From: an uncultured Arenicella sp.
GTDB taxonomy: Bacteria; Pseudomonadota; Gammaproteobacteria; Arenicellales; Arenicellaceae
Direction: 5' to 3'
Assembly: GCA_947499305.1 (NCBI GenBank)
Contig: CANMNN010000002.1
Location: 62,001-126,000, forward strand
DNA length: 64,000 nucleotides
In this document: positions 1-8,900 of the stretch, piece after piece
How the letters are laid out: every line of letters begins with the position of its first letter
Numbering within the stretch: the stretch's first letter is position 1
The notes under the pieces: generated by a model
Databases searched by the model: none
Told to the model about the DNA's origin: nothing
Seen by the model: only the letters and a program-made list of their open reading frames with translations
Program-made: the position numbers and the translations under genes

Positions 1-415
1 TCGATAATAATGCGTGTTCGCGAATCTCTTCATTATCGACAATCTGAAACGTGAAATTCTCATCGCGCGCTTTTGCTTCCATGGCTGCCCTGTATTTCGC
101 TTCAAACTTCTCAATGTTCTTATGAGGTTTAACCTCAATAATGAGGCGACTGCCATCTGTTCTCAGGACAAAAAAGTCTGGTATGTATCGGTTACCATGA
201 ACCCCGTACTGTGTAGGTTGTGGCGTGAAGCGCTCGACATTAAAGTCAAGCTCTAATTTAGCTGCGTAATACCATTCCTCGAGAGAATGATAACTCCATC
301 TACTCTCATGGCATTTTGAAAATACATGCTGGAAGTTGTTGGCTACTTTTCGGATTTTGTAATCGTTAGGCACGCGGTCTGGTTCTTGACCATAGCGATC
401 GATGTAAATACTCAC
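1..415 (-). CDS. TnsA-like PD-(D/E)XK endonuclease, partial (C-terminus outside window)
   Basis: The reading frame starts at a GTG at 415, preceded by GAGG nine bases upstream and by an in-frame stop one codon before the GTG, and is still open at base 1. The visible 138 residues match the N-terminal catalytic domain of TnsA, the strand-cutting endonuclease subunit of Tn7-like transposases. A Ser-Leu-Glu-Glu segment (E46/E47) lies before the strand carrying Y-x-P-D-F (D80), followed by an arginine-rich turn and I-I-E-V-K (E94, K96), which is the expected E...D...(E/Q)xK spacing. In Tn7-like elements TnsA works with TnsB and TnsC, and tnsA lies next to a transposon end, transcribed inward. The orientation here would put the rest of such an element to the left of the window. 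It could instead be a stand-alone TnsA-domain protein, because tnsB is not visible. Confidence 0.72.
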   Translation of the reverse strand, partial: MSIYIDRYGQEPDRVPNDYKIRKVANNFQHVFSKCHESRWSYHSLEEWYYAAKLELDFNVERFTPQPTQYGVHGNRYIPDFFVLRTDGSRLIIEVKPHKNIEKFEAKYRAAMEAKARDENFTFQIVDNEEIREHALLS

Positions 416-439
416 TTTCTAAACCTCGTTAAATATTCT

Positions 440-530
440 TGATTGGCAGCAATAGACTTTTAACTAAAAAATAGGTCTCAATAGTCCAATTCCGATTTTG
501 ATTTAGTCTCTATTTCTGAACATCTCTTCG
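440..530. repeat. Candidate Tn7-like right-end region upstream of the TnsA gene
   Basis: On the minus strand this stretch holds similar short blocks: ATAGAGACTAAAT, ATTGAGACCTATT and AAAAGTCTATTG. They are loosely like the TnsB-binding repeats found in the end of Tn7 next to tnsA. A possible terminal TGT lies at 520-522, read on the minus strand. This is only visual resemblance; no target duplication or opposite end can be checked here. Confidence 0.2.
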
Positions 531-585
531 TTTTCTTATTAGTTTTGAGGTTTTTATACCTATGCTCACCAGCTTCAGCGAACAC

Positions 586-610
586 AAAAGTGTACGGACC
601 GTGCACTTTT
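586..610. promoter_or_regulatory. 25-bp near-perfect palindrome, candidate operator
   Basis: Two 12-base arms (aaaagtgtacgg and ccgtgcactttt) flank a single central base and match at 11 of 12 positions. The element sits between the TnsA-like gene (minus) and the coiled-coil gene (plus), just before the start of the latter, as an operator would. The hairpin reading is weaker because there is no loop or T-tract. Confidence 0.45.
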
Positions 611-650
611 TGGTATCTTGATAACACACACACACGCAGCGGCAAGACAA

Positions 651-1448
651 ATGATTAATAGACTTGGGACTGGTATGCCTCTGTCATCGATAGATGTAAG
701 ACAAATACTGGGGGAGTCCTCTGAGGCTCACCTAGCAAGAATGAAAAAGCGTCTGAAAGCAGGAGAGACAACTGCGGGCAATAGCAATGTATCGCCGCTT
801 GCGCGACGTACATTCGAAATACTCAAAGCTATCGAGGGCTCTCTACCTTCAAAGAAAAAGTTCTCAGATGGTGACCTAACTGCCCTAAAGGTGATTTGGG
901 ATCTAGCTGATAGAAGCCATGACACTTTAAAAAAATTTGAGGAATCTAGAAGTGACTTTTCTGAGCTATTCAGAGTTTGCAACCAGATTGATAATGAGTC
1001 TGACATAATGAATTGGTATATTTATCGAAACTCCAAGACTTTCGAAGTTACCTTAGTCAAAAATGAGCCCAAGGAGCGAATAGTAGCTAAAGCTAAGAAC
1101 GTAGAATTGCGACTAAGAAGGCTCAAGAATCAGCGGGAAGGTTTACTACTGAAGCTAAGAGCTGGGATGGTTCCTGACTCCGAAAATGGCACACTTACAG
1201 AACTCGAAAAAATCAAAATTGAGATGGAGATAAATGTACTTTACGAGTCAATTTTGGATTTAGAGCATCAGGTTTTAAATAGTGATCATGAATCATTATC
1301 ATCAGATCGATTATTGAGCCAACCTAGTTACAACGGATTCCAACTCAAGACGTCAATCAAAGAAGTTTTGTCACTCCGGCGAAAGCTAAATAATACTCAC
1401 GGTAAAATTGATGAAAAATGGGGGGCGGGAAATCTAAAGTCTGTTTGA
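651..1448 (+). CDS. Unknown coiled-coil protein next to the TnsA-like gene
   Basis: I do not recognise this 265-residue protein. It is charged and mostly helical. The middle and C-terminal parts (about residues 130-250) show heptad-like Leu/Ile/Arg/Glu patterns expected of a coiled coil, and there is no signal peptide or membrane segment. The ATG at 651 was chosen. A TTG at 618 would add 11 residues rich in His/Thr/Ala encoded partly by a short AC dinucleotide run, and neither start has a clear ribosome binding site. It is divergent from the TnsA-like gene across a 235-base region carrying a palindrome. It could be cargo of a mobile element or the first host gene beyond it. Confidence 0.55.
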   Translation: MINRLGTGMPLSSIDVRQILGESSEAHLARMKKRLKAGETTAGNSNVSPLARRTFEILKAIEGSLPSKKKFSDGDLTALKVIWDLADRSHDTLKKFEESRSDFSELFRVCNQIDNESDIMNWYIYRNSKTFEVTLVKNEPKERIVAKAKNVELRLRRLKNQREGLLLKLRAGMVPDSENGTLTELEKIKIEMEINVLYESILDLEHQVLNSDHESLSSDRLLSQPSYNGFQLKTSIKEVLSLRRKLNNTHGKIDEKWGAGNLKSV

Positions 1449-1781
1449 TAAAACTAATGTGAAATAATGCGTTTCAAAAATTGAAGCAGAGTGCAGAAAC
1501 CGAGCATATCACTCTAGAATTTGGAATCGATACAGCTATGCGAACTCTCTTAGTTTATTGATGATGTTCCTATATCAGATGCCCAAGAACCATAATAGGG
1601 TGATAAATTTACCAATATATTTATTTGGACAAAAAGATATTCGGTAAATCGTTCTCAAATGCGATTTCATAAGTACCATTAGCTCGAATTTGTCAAAAAA
1701 CTTCGCTCAAGTAAAATGAAGATGAGGTTTCACGAGAGAACTCATTGGTTTGAATTGTTATTTTTGAAAGTTGAACTCAAA
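1449..1781. other. Intergenic stretch with no recognised feature
   Basis: This AT-rich sequence lies between convergent genes. I found no convincing open reading frame, RNA gene or terminator hairpin in it. Confidence 0.5.
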
Positions 1782-2171
1782 CTATAAAGCTCCCAAAATA
1801 ATTCTCTTGAGGTATACCTGAACTCGAATCATACCTTCTTCAGAGTCATTGGAAATGACTTCAAGAGGGCTTTGTCCGTCAAAATCTATAAGGGGAGATT
1901 TAAAATATGAAATCCAATTCTTATCAGGATATAGGGTTTGAATATCCTTTTTTATAGCTTTGAGCGTAACAAGCCTTGCGATAGCTACGTCATTAAGGAG
2001 AGGATAGTTACTTTTGTTAATTGAGACTAAAAGCCTATGAATAGACTCGTCTCCAATAATAATTTTTTGCTCTGCCACACTTAGACCGAGCTCATCAGAT
2101 AGCTGAAAGAACTCAGATAAAAGCTCGGCACTTGCTGTTCTTCGTGCAGATTCTATTTCTCGGATGCTCAT
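1782..2171 (-). CDS. Xre/MbcA/ParS-type antitoxin-like protein (DUF2384), solitary
   Basis: This 129-residue protein has the layout of the MbcA/ParS/Xre antitoxin family. Helices containing a Leu-Ser-Asp-Glu-Leu-Gly-Leu segment are followed by a C-terminal toxin-binding region with the hallmark W-(I)-x-x-(F)...G-Q-S-P-L-E-V-I...G-x-x-x-V-x-x-Y-L (about residues 85-125). Members normally sit upstream of a RES-domain toxin, which they neutralise. No RES gene or other partner lies on either side here, so it may be an orphan antitoxin or a plain DNA-binding protein. The ATG at 2171 has AAGG about nine bases upstream. Confidence 0.6.
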   Translation of the reverse strand: MSIREIESARRTASAELLSEFFQLSDELGLSVAEQKIIIGDESIHRLLVSINKSNYPLLNDVAIARLVTLKAIKKDIQTLYPDKNWISYFKSPLIDFDGQSPLEVISNDSEEGMIRVQVYLKRIILGAL

Positions 2172-2314
2172 ATTTTCAGACCTTATATACCCTTGGATAT
2201 CTGATCTTATACTTTCAAAAACTATTTAGGGCGACTAAATTTTCTAACAAATATGGCTCGAGCGTATTATATTTATTCATTTTTTCGCTCTTTTCTATTT
2301 ATCTTGATGTCCCA

Positions 2315-2346
2315 AATTGATCAGCAGTTGTACCTTCTAGATCGAC
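2315..2346 (+). promoter_or_regulatory. Repeated 32-base intergenic motif, copy 1
   Basis: The sequence has the blocks AATTGATC, AGTTGTACC and TAGATC, each separated by three bases. The same blocks with the same spacing occur at 11692-11723, with 26 of 32 bases identical. Both copies lie about 150 bases upstream of a lipoprotein gene, which suggests a shared regulator site or promoter element. Confidence 0.45.
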
Positions 2347-2496
2347 TGCTTTTTAGTAGCGCTGATAGAATTGTTTTAAAATTTTTTGCGCAAATCAGAG
2401 CTACTAGTTTCGAGTGATTTGAAGAACACTTGATTGACCGCGCTTTGTTTAACTTCTATCTTCTATCACTACATAATTAAACATCGCAATTCATCT

Positions 2497-3747
2497 GTGA
2501 AACATAGTGCTCATTCTGTTGTAAAACTATTCATTCTGCTCATAAGCACGACGAGCCTGACTGCCTGTGTTCAAACCAGTGCTCAGCGCTTAAAGCTGAT
2601 GCCCACGCCGCTAATCTATACCAATGCTGTTACTCAAAGCTTAGCTTCTGTTGAGCTATCTGCCGACGCGCCTTATGAAGGCGTTCTTTACATCACCGAT
2701 AGAGCACCTGTGGCGGTAGAGAAGCGCATTGATAAGCTTAAGGAGTATTCGAAGGAGCGTAACGCGTTTTTTAGTGCTGGCCTTAACTCGGTTGTACTGA
2801 ACCAGTATGGCAAGAATCAACTGTCGATTTCTAAGGTTGAAACGTTCGGTGTTTTGAAAAAAGCGCTGCCGTTTGGTCGCCTAACCGATCTGGATCAGCT
2901 TAAAAGCGCTAAAGGAGGCGATGAACGTTTAATTAGCCTAATCGATAAAAAGCTTGAAGTGTCTCAACAAAAGGATATTTTTATCTATGTTCATGGCGCA
3001 CATGATAGCTTTGATAGCCCGCCGTTAATTGCCGGCGAACTTTGGCACTATTTAGGCTATGAAGGCGTAATGATCAATTTCCTTTGGCCTGCTACCACGG
3101 CGAGATTTGGCTATTTTAAGGATACTGAGAATGCACAGGTGAGCGGCCATAACTTAGGCAAACTGGTTCGGTATTTGGCTAAAAGTACACAAGCTCGAAA
3201 AATTCACTTGGTTAGCCACAGTGCTGGTGGTCGTGTAGTTGTAACCGCACTAAGAGAACTGGCAATCGCCAAAGACAATGCTGACGGCAAAATAGGCAAT
3301 GCGATGTTGATTGCCAGTGACCTGAACCCTACCGTGTTTGCTATCGCGGTCTCTGATGGAATCGCTGAGCTACCAAGCCGCTTAACGATTTATGGCTCTA
3401 CTAAAGACACTGCTTTGAGCGTTTCTAGCTTTCTATTTAAGGAGCTTAGGCTAGGGCAACTTAAGGAACAATCAACATTACCTTCGCACATTATTGAACT
3501 TTTCGATAAAAGTAACATCGATGTTGTTGATGTTACCGGGGCCCCTAAGATATTTGCCGCTCACGGTCACTCGTATTTTCGATCTAGCCCTTGGGTTAGT
3601 AGCGATGTTATCTCGGTTCTTAGGTTTGGTTTGACACCGAACCAGCGAAGCCTGAGCCGTGAACAAGGCCATGTTGCATGGAAGTTTCCGCAATCGTATG
3701 TAAAAGATATTGAAGCACTACCATTGAATCAATTGATTGAGAATTAG
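2497..3747 (+). CDS. Lipoprotein with DUF900-type alpha/beta hydrolase domain
   Basis: This is a predicted outer-membrane or periplasmic lipoprotein. From the GTG at 2497 it has a short basic N-terminus, a hydrophobic stretch and a Leu-Thr-Ala-Cys lipobox. The frame is open back to a TTG at 2434, which would add 21 residues ahead of the signal peptide and is less likely. The body fits the DUF900 alpha/beta hydrolases: a strand ending in Y-V-H-G, a W-P-A segment, and the nucleophile elbow S-H-S-A-G-G. The substrate is unknown; family members are annotated as esterase-like. It is followed after 11 bases by a DUF4136 lipoprotein gene, so the two are probably one operon. The repeated motif at 2315-2346 lies upstream. 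Confidence 0.72.
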   Translation: MKHSAHSVVKLFILLISTTSLTACVQTSAQRLKLMPTPLIYTNAVTQSLASVELSADAPYEGVLYITDRAPVAVEKRIDKLKEYSKERNAFFSAGLNSVVLNQYGKNQLSISKVETFGVLKKALPFGRLTDLDQLKSAKGGDERLISLIDKKLEVSQQKDIFIYVHGAHDSFDSPPLIAGELWHYLGYEGVMINFLWPATTARFGYFKDTENAQVSGHNLGKLVRYLAKSTQARKIHLVSHSAGGRVVVTALRELAIAKDNADGKIGNAMLIASDLNPTVFAIAVSDGIAELPSRLTIYGSTKDTALSVSSFLFKELRLGQLKEQSTLPSHIIELFDKSNIDVVDVTGAPKIFAAHGHSYFRSSPWVSSDVISVLRFGLTPNQRSLSREQGHVAWKFPQSYVKDIEALPLNQLIEN

Positions 3748-3758
3748 AGGCTTAAAAA

Positions 3759-4337
3759 ATGAATAAACATATTAGTTACTTACTAATTTCCATGTTGTTA
3801 AGCGCTTGCGTAAGTGCTCCATCGGTTTATCAAGATTATGATCGAAGCCGCTCATTCAATGACTATCAAACCTTCTCATGGGCGCACAATCCACCTTTGG
3901 TTGTCTCAGGAGATTTACAGGTCTCTAAAGAAATAGAAGTTAAGGCTACACTGGCTATTAAAGAAGAACTAAAAGCTAAGGGCTTTCGGTATGTAGAGCA
4001 ATCTGATGACGCGACGTTTCTAGTTGCTTACACACTTGGCGCTAGAACCAATGCCAAGGTTTATCAAACAGGTTCTAGTGTCTACGACAACAAAGAAAAC
4101 TGGCTATGGGGTAAACAATATCACTCATACTACTTTGATATGGTGGTCCACGAAGACTTGAGAGCTGAATACACCAAAGGAGTTATCGCGATAGATATCT
4201 TTGACGCCAAATTGAAATCACCCATTTGGCATGGCAAGGCTTCTAAATCACTGGACGAATCTGAAATTTCGCCCGATGGTGGTTCTGTTGGTGACGCCGT
4301 AAAAGCAGTACTATCTAACTTTCCGCCGACTCAGTAG
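3759..4337 (+). CDS. DUF4136 lipoprotein, copy 1
   Basis: This 192-residue protein has a lipoprotein signal (Leu-Leu-Ser-Ala-Cys near residue 17). The DUF4136 pattern follows: an aromatic Y-x-D-(Y/F)-D start, F-x-(D/N)-Y-x-T-F-x-W, a long helix ending in L-x-x-K-G-F, a V-x-Y-x-x-G strand, a Y-x-K-G-x-I-x-I-D-I-F-D strand and W-x-G-K-A-(S/T) near the end. The function of the family is not established; members are envelope lipoproteins. Two paralogues lie at 11878-12483 and 22380-22964. The last 23 bases overlap the end of the convergent ion-channel gene. Confidence 0.75.
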   Translation: MNKHISYLLISMLLSACVSAPSVYQDYDRSRSFNDYQTFSWAHNPPLVVSGDLQVSKEIEVKATLAIKEELKAKGFRYVEQSDDATFLVAYTLGARTNAKVYQTGSSVYDNKENWLWGKQYHSYYFDMVVHEDLRAEYTKGVIAIDIFDAKLKSPIWHGKASKSLDESEISPDGGSVGDAVKAVLSNFPPTQ

Positions 4338-4812
4338 GTTTTGTATTCAATGACATCGCCAATAATACTTGCCGCAGTGTTTCGACCAGTACGGCTGTGT
4401 TTAATCCAAATAACAAAAGACCGTTGGCGGCAATCATTCCTGAAAGTAGGCGCCAATCATCACCTAGAAGCAAATCACCGAAACCGAGAGACGTAAAAGC
4501 TACCATAGAGAAATAGAGAGCTTCCTCTAAAGAACTAAATGACCCGAGACTAAAAAGAGTAAGCGCCCAAACCCAAGTAACAATACTAAATGCAATTAGT
4601 AACCAGAGAGTGATGCCAACTAAGTAGAACATCATAGCGAGTAGCTTAGACGAAAACACCTTAGTTTCACCAAGCTTACTCATTCTCTGAACCGCGAAAA
4701 ATATAAATATAACTTCGACGATGATGCTCAATGTTACGACAATTGAACCGATGAGAAGTTGTAGTAGCATGACTGTATTCCAAAATTTAAGGTAAATGGC
4801 GTTCGACAACAT
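4315..4812 (-). CDS. Two-TM potassium channel family protein
   Basis: This is a 165-residue inner-membrane protein. An N-terminal membrane segment is followed by a second pair of hydrophobic segments enclosing a pore loop, F-S-M-V-A-F-T-S-L-G-F-G-D, whose T-x-x-G-F-G-D is the selectivity filter of the Ion_trans_2/KcsA-like family. It has no RCK or other cytoplasmic regulatory domain, so it is a minimal pore subunit. An alternative ATG lies at 4770. It is convergent with the DUF4136 gene and divergent from the efflux operon that begins at 4869. Confidence 0.7.
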   Translation of the reverse strand: MLSNAIYLKFWNTVMLLQLLIGSIVVTLSIIVEVIFIFFAVQRMSKLGETKVFSSKLLAMMFYLVGITLWLLIAFSIVTWVWALTLFSLGSFSSLEEALYFSMVAFTSLGFGDLLLGDDWRLLSGMIAANGLLLFGLNTAVLVETLRQVLLAMSLNTKPTESAES

Positions 4813-4868
4813 TGCGCCACTTAATTAACTGATCTATTTAACGATCCTATAAACCGAGAGTAACAAAA

Positions 4869-5945
4869 ATGACCGCCCACAGCAGATTGATTCTAGATAC
4901 AAGCAAGATAATAGGTGCAATTGCCTTAGTGCTGACTTTATCCGCATGCGAACAGGCCGCCGAGCCCGAGAAAGTCGATGTAGTTCGCCCTGCGAAATTA
5001 ATCACGGTGACTTCGTCTAGCAATGTTAAAAACTATAGCTTTCCAGCTGTGATCGAAGCAGCGGCCTCGCGGGATCTAGCCTTTCAGGTATCAGGGCAGT
5101 TAATTGAGTTACGCGTAAACCCTAGTGACCAGGTTAAAAAAGGTGATGTTATCGCGAGGCTTGACCAACGCCAGTTTCGTAATGAACTTCAATCAGCGCA
5201 AACGCAGTTTGATAATGCGAAATCTGAGTTCGAACGGGCAGAGCGCCTCATAGCCCAAGACGCTATCGCCAAGAACGTATTCGAGCAACGTAAATCACAG
5301 TTTGATGTGGCATCTGCGCAATTGGACAACGCTAAGAAAGCGCTTGAAGATACAGTTCTATATTCACCGTTTGACGGTGGCGTGGCGGCCAAGCTAGCGA
5401 GCGAGCTCGAGACGGTCGGCCCATCAACACCAATCATAACGCTACAGACAATTGGTGCTGCTGAAGCCGTTGTGAAGATTCCCGCGAACCTTGTTGCCAA
5501 ATCTAAGCAAATTAACCCTATCGATACAATTGTGGTGCTTGATGCTGCACCGAATACTCCAATGCCAGCTGAGATTCTTGAGGCATCAGGCTTGGCAGAT
5601 GAGAAGTCACAAACGTTCGAAGCCAAGTTTGGTTTTACGCCACCTGAGAGTCTGCGAATACTGCCAGGCATGACCGGTACTGTTAAATCAAAAATTTCAT
5701 TCTCAGACGATGCAGCCCCACAGATTTCCATACCCTTAAACGCCGTACTTAGCGACGGAGAAGGCCAATACGTTTGGCTAGCCAGCGGTGAACCAATGAC
5801 GGTTACAAGACGAAATGTAACTGTCGGAACAGGCGTAGGCGACTCTCTGGCTATTGAAAGCGGCTTGGTCGACGGCGATGTAATTGTTGGCGCCGGGGCT
5901 TCGTATCTCTTCGAAGGCATGAAAATTCGCCGTCTCGAAGACTAA
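4869..5945 (+). CDS. RND efflux pump membrane fusion protein (periplasmic adaptor)
   Basis: This is the adaptor subunit of a tripartite RND pump, linking the inner-membrane transporter to the outer-membrane channel. The 358-residue protein has a lipoprotein signal with Leu-Ser-Ala-Cys near residue 27. It then shows a biotinyl-lipoyl-like half (L-x-V-x-x-G-D-x-V-x-K-G-D-V-I-A-R-L-D), a coiled-coil hairpin (about residues 100-160), the second lipoyl half (Y-S-P-F-D-G) and beta-barrel and membrane-proximal domains. It is the first gene of a four-gene operon with the permease, the outer-membrane factor and gltS. No dedicated TetR- or MarR-type regulator lies beside it, and the substrate cannot be deduced. 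Confidence 0.9.
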   Translation: MTAHSRLILDTSKIIGAIALVLTLSACEQAAEPEKVDVVRPAKLITVTSSSNVKNYSFPAVIEAAASRDLAFQVSGQLIELRVNPSDQVKKGDVIARLDQRQFRNELQSAQTQFDNAKSEFERAERLIAQDAIAKNVFEQRKSQFDVASAQLDNAKKALEDTVLYSPFDGGVAAKLASELETVGPSTPIITLQTIGAAEAVVKIPANLVAKSKQINPIDTIVVLDAAPNTPMPAEILEASGLADEKSQTFEAKFGFTPPESLRILPGMTGTVKSKISFSDDAAPQISIPLNAVLSDGEGQYVWLASGEPMTVTRRNVTVGTGVGDSLAIESGLVDGDVIVGAGASYLFEGMKIRRLED

Positions 5946-5966
5946 GTTAAGGATTAGGAAATAGAT

Positions 5967-8900
5967 ATGATGAATCCAGGCATCTTCGCGATGAAAAACC
6001 GCCTGATTACGATGATCGTAATTTTGGCATCACTGTTAGGCGGTTGGTTCGCCTACGAGAACATGGCTCGGTTTGAAGACCCCGAGTTTACAATCCGTAC
6101 TGCGGTAATTATTACTCAATACCCGGGTGCAACACCGACTGAAGTAGCAAATGAAATTACCGAACCACTCGAGACGGCGATTCAGCAGCTGCAAGAAGTT
6201 GAAGAAATAACGTCAACATCATCGGCTGGCTTATCTCGTATTAATGTCGATATTAAATACGAATTCTCGCCATCTAAAGCCGCTCTTCAAGGCATATGGA
6301 CTAAGTTACGCAATAAGGTAAACGACGCGCAATCCGCGTTGCCACCAGGAACGCCCGCATCAATCGTCAATGACGACTTCGGCGATGTGTACGGCATTTA
6401 CTATTTGATCACTGGTGAAGGCTATTCCTACAAAGAGATAGAAAACTACGCGAAGCAACTTCGTACCGATGTATTGTCGGTTGATGGCGTTGCCAAAGTA
6501 TCGCTTTCAGGGCTACAAAGTGAAGCTATCTATGTTGAGATATCTCGTGAGCGAGCTAGCTCACTGGGCTTGTCGACTAATCAGGTTTATCAACAGCTAG
6601 AGCAACAAAACGCAGTTAGCTCCGCCGGTAATGTAAAAGCAGGTAATCGTCGACTCATTATTCAGCCGACTGGCTCGATAGACTCGGTAGAAGAGATCGA
6701 AGGCCTTGTAATCTCAACTGATAATCAAGATACGATTGTTTACTTAAGAGACATTGCCACGGTAAGTCGCGAGTACCAAACGCCTATACAAAGCGAGCTA
6801 CGCTACGATGGTAAACCTGCAATCGGTTTTGGTATTTCAAACGTTACCGGTGCCAATGTGGTTAAGATGGGTAACGCCATTGATGCAAAATTGGCTGAGG
6901 TCGAATCCCAGCGCCCAATTGGCATTGATCTGCATGAGTATTATCACCAAGGCAAGATTACCGACGATGCGGTTATTAACTTTGCCGTCAACGTACTAGC
7001 GGCGCTCGCAATTGTATTAGTAACACTGTTGATATTCATGGGAATTAGGTCCGCTGTAATCATCGGAGCCGTATTGATGCTGACCATTTCGGCAACGTTG
7101 GCAACCATGTATTTGTCCGACATCCCAATGCATCGCATCTCTCTCGGGGCGCTAATTATCGCCTTAGGTATGTTAGTGGATAATGCCATTGTGGTGACCG
7201 AAGGAATACTGGTTGGCACACAGAAGGGTAGAAGTAAGCTAGACATCACTAAAGAAGTGATCGATCGCTCTATCTGGCCGCTACTGGGCGGCACCTTGGT
7301 TGGTATCATTGCCTTCGCGCCTATTGGTTTAGCGCCTGGTCAGACCGCCGAATACACTGGCCATTTATTCTGGGTAGTGATGATTTCTTTGATGTTCAGC
7401 TGGATATTTGCGATTACCGCAGTACCATTTTTGGCTGATCTATTATTCCAAGAGGTCGACGCTCCTGAAGGCGAGCAAGCCGAAGGCAAGTTTATGTCGG
7501 CCTATAAATCGTTCATGCGACGCGTGTTGAAGGTTAAGTGGCTTGCCATAGGTGCCGCCGTAGCTTTATTCGCGGTATCGGTTTGGGGTTTTCAGTTTGT
7601 CAAAGCGGGTTTCTTCCCAGCGTCGACCTCACCTCAAATCGTGGTGGACTATTGGCTGCCAGAAGGCACCGACATCAGCCAAACACAAGAAGACATACTA
7701 GCCATTGAAAAAAACTTTGCCGATTACCCTGAAATTGCCAACGTGCAAACCTTAATTGGTGCTGGAGCGTTACGCTATATGCTTGTGTATAGCAGCGAGA
7801 GCGGAAATTCGTCTTATGGCCAATTCTTACTCAAGGTAAAAAACTACGATGACATCAAAGGCTTAGTCCCACAAATTCAGACTTACCTCGACGCCAATTA
7901 CCCGGATGCGCAAACTAAAGTTTGGCAATTTCAATTAGGCCCAGGTGGTGGTTCAAAGATCGAAGCGGAGTTCAGCGGCCCCGACCCTGTGGTGCTACGA
8001 ACTCTCGCTAATCAAGCAAAATCGATTATGGCAGCCGATGGGCGTGCTATCTCGGTTAAAGACGATTGGCGGCAGCCTGTAAGCGTTATTCAACCTGAAT
8101 ACTCATCCAATAAGGGCCGTAGATTGGGCGTATCTCGCCAAGATCTATCTAGCGCCTTGTCGACTAATTTTTCTGGCACAACGGTAGGCGTCTATCGCGA
8201 GAAAGACACACTTATTCCAATAGTCGCGCGTGCGCCGAAAGAAGAACGCGTAGATGCCAATAGCCTTGAGCAAATTCAAATCATTAGCCCAGCAACAGGT
8301 GCTAGCGTTCCGCTAGGGCAGGTCGTTGATGGCATTAAAACGGTTTGGCGTGACTCACTGCTTAAACGTGAAGACCGTGTTTGGAAAATCAAAGCACAAT
8401 CAGACCCAATATCGGGCGACCTAGCATCAGATCTTCTTGCACGCGTGCAGCCAGCGATCGAAGCCATTGAGTTGCCGCCTGGTTATAATCTGAAGTGGGG
8501 CGGTGAATTTGGGAACAGCAGTGAAGCCAATGGCGATCTCGCCAGTACTTTACCGCTCGGTTTTCTCGCCATGGTCTTGGTTGTCGTTATTTTGTTTAAT
8601 GCCTTAAGGCAGCCATTGGTTATTTGGTTAACCGTGCCACTAGCTCTAATCGGCGTGGTTACTGGCTTGGTACTCACCGGCACAGCGCTTGAGTTTATGG
8701 CAATTCTTGGTCTTCTAAGTCTCTCTGGTCTAATGATTAAAAACGCGATTGTGTTAGTTGATCAAATGGATATTGAGATAAGCGAGGGCAAAGCTCGTTT
8801 TGACGCAGTCGTTGATTCTGCCGCGAGTAGGGTGAGGCCTGTGATGATGGGCGCACTAACCACCGTGTTAGGTGTTATTCCGCTGTTTAGTGACGCGTTC

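Noticed and set aside
624-637. AC dinucleotide run
   Set aside because: Only about seven repeat units. It may be part of a start-proximal coding stretch and is too short to call a functional repeat.
5189-5920. Long minus-strand open frame inside the efflux adaptor gene
   Set aside because: It is antisense to a well-supported adaptor gene and its product is low-complexity Ser/Ala/Pro without motifs, so it is a shadow frame.
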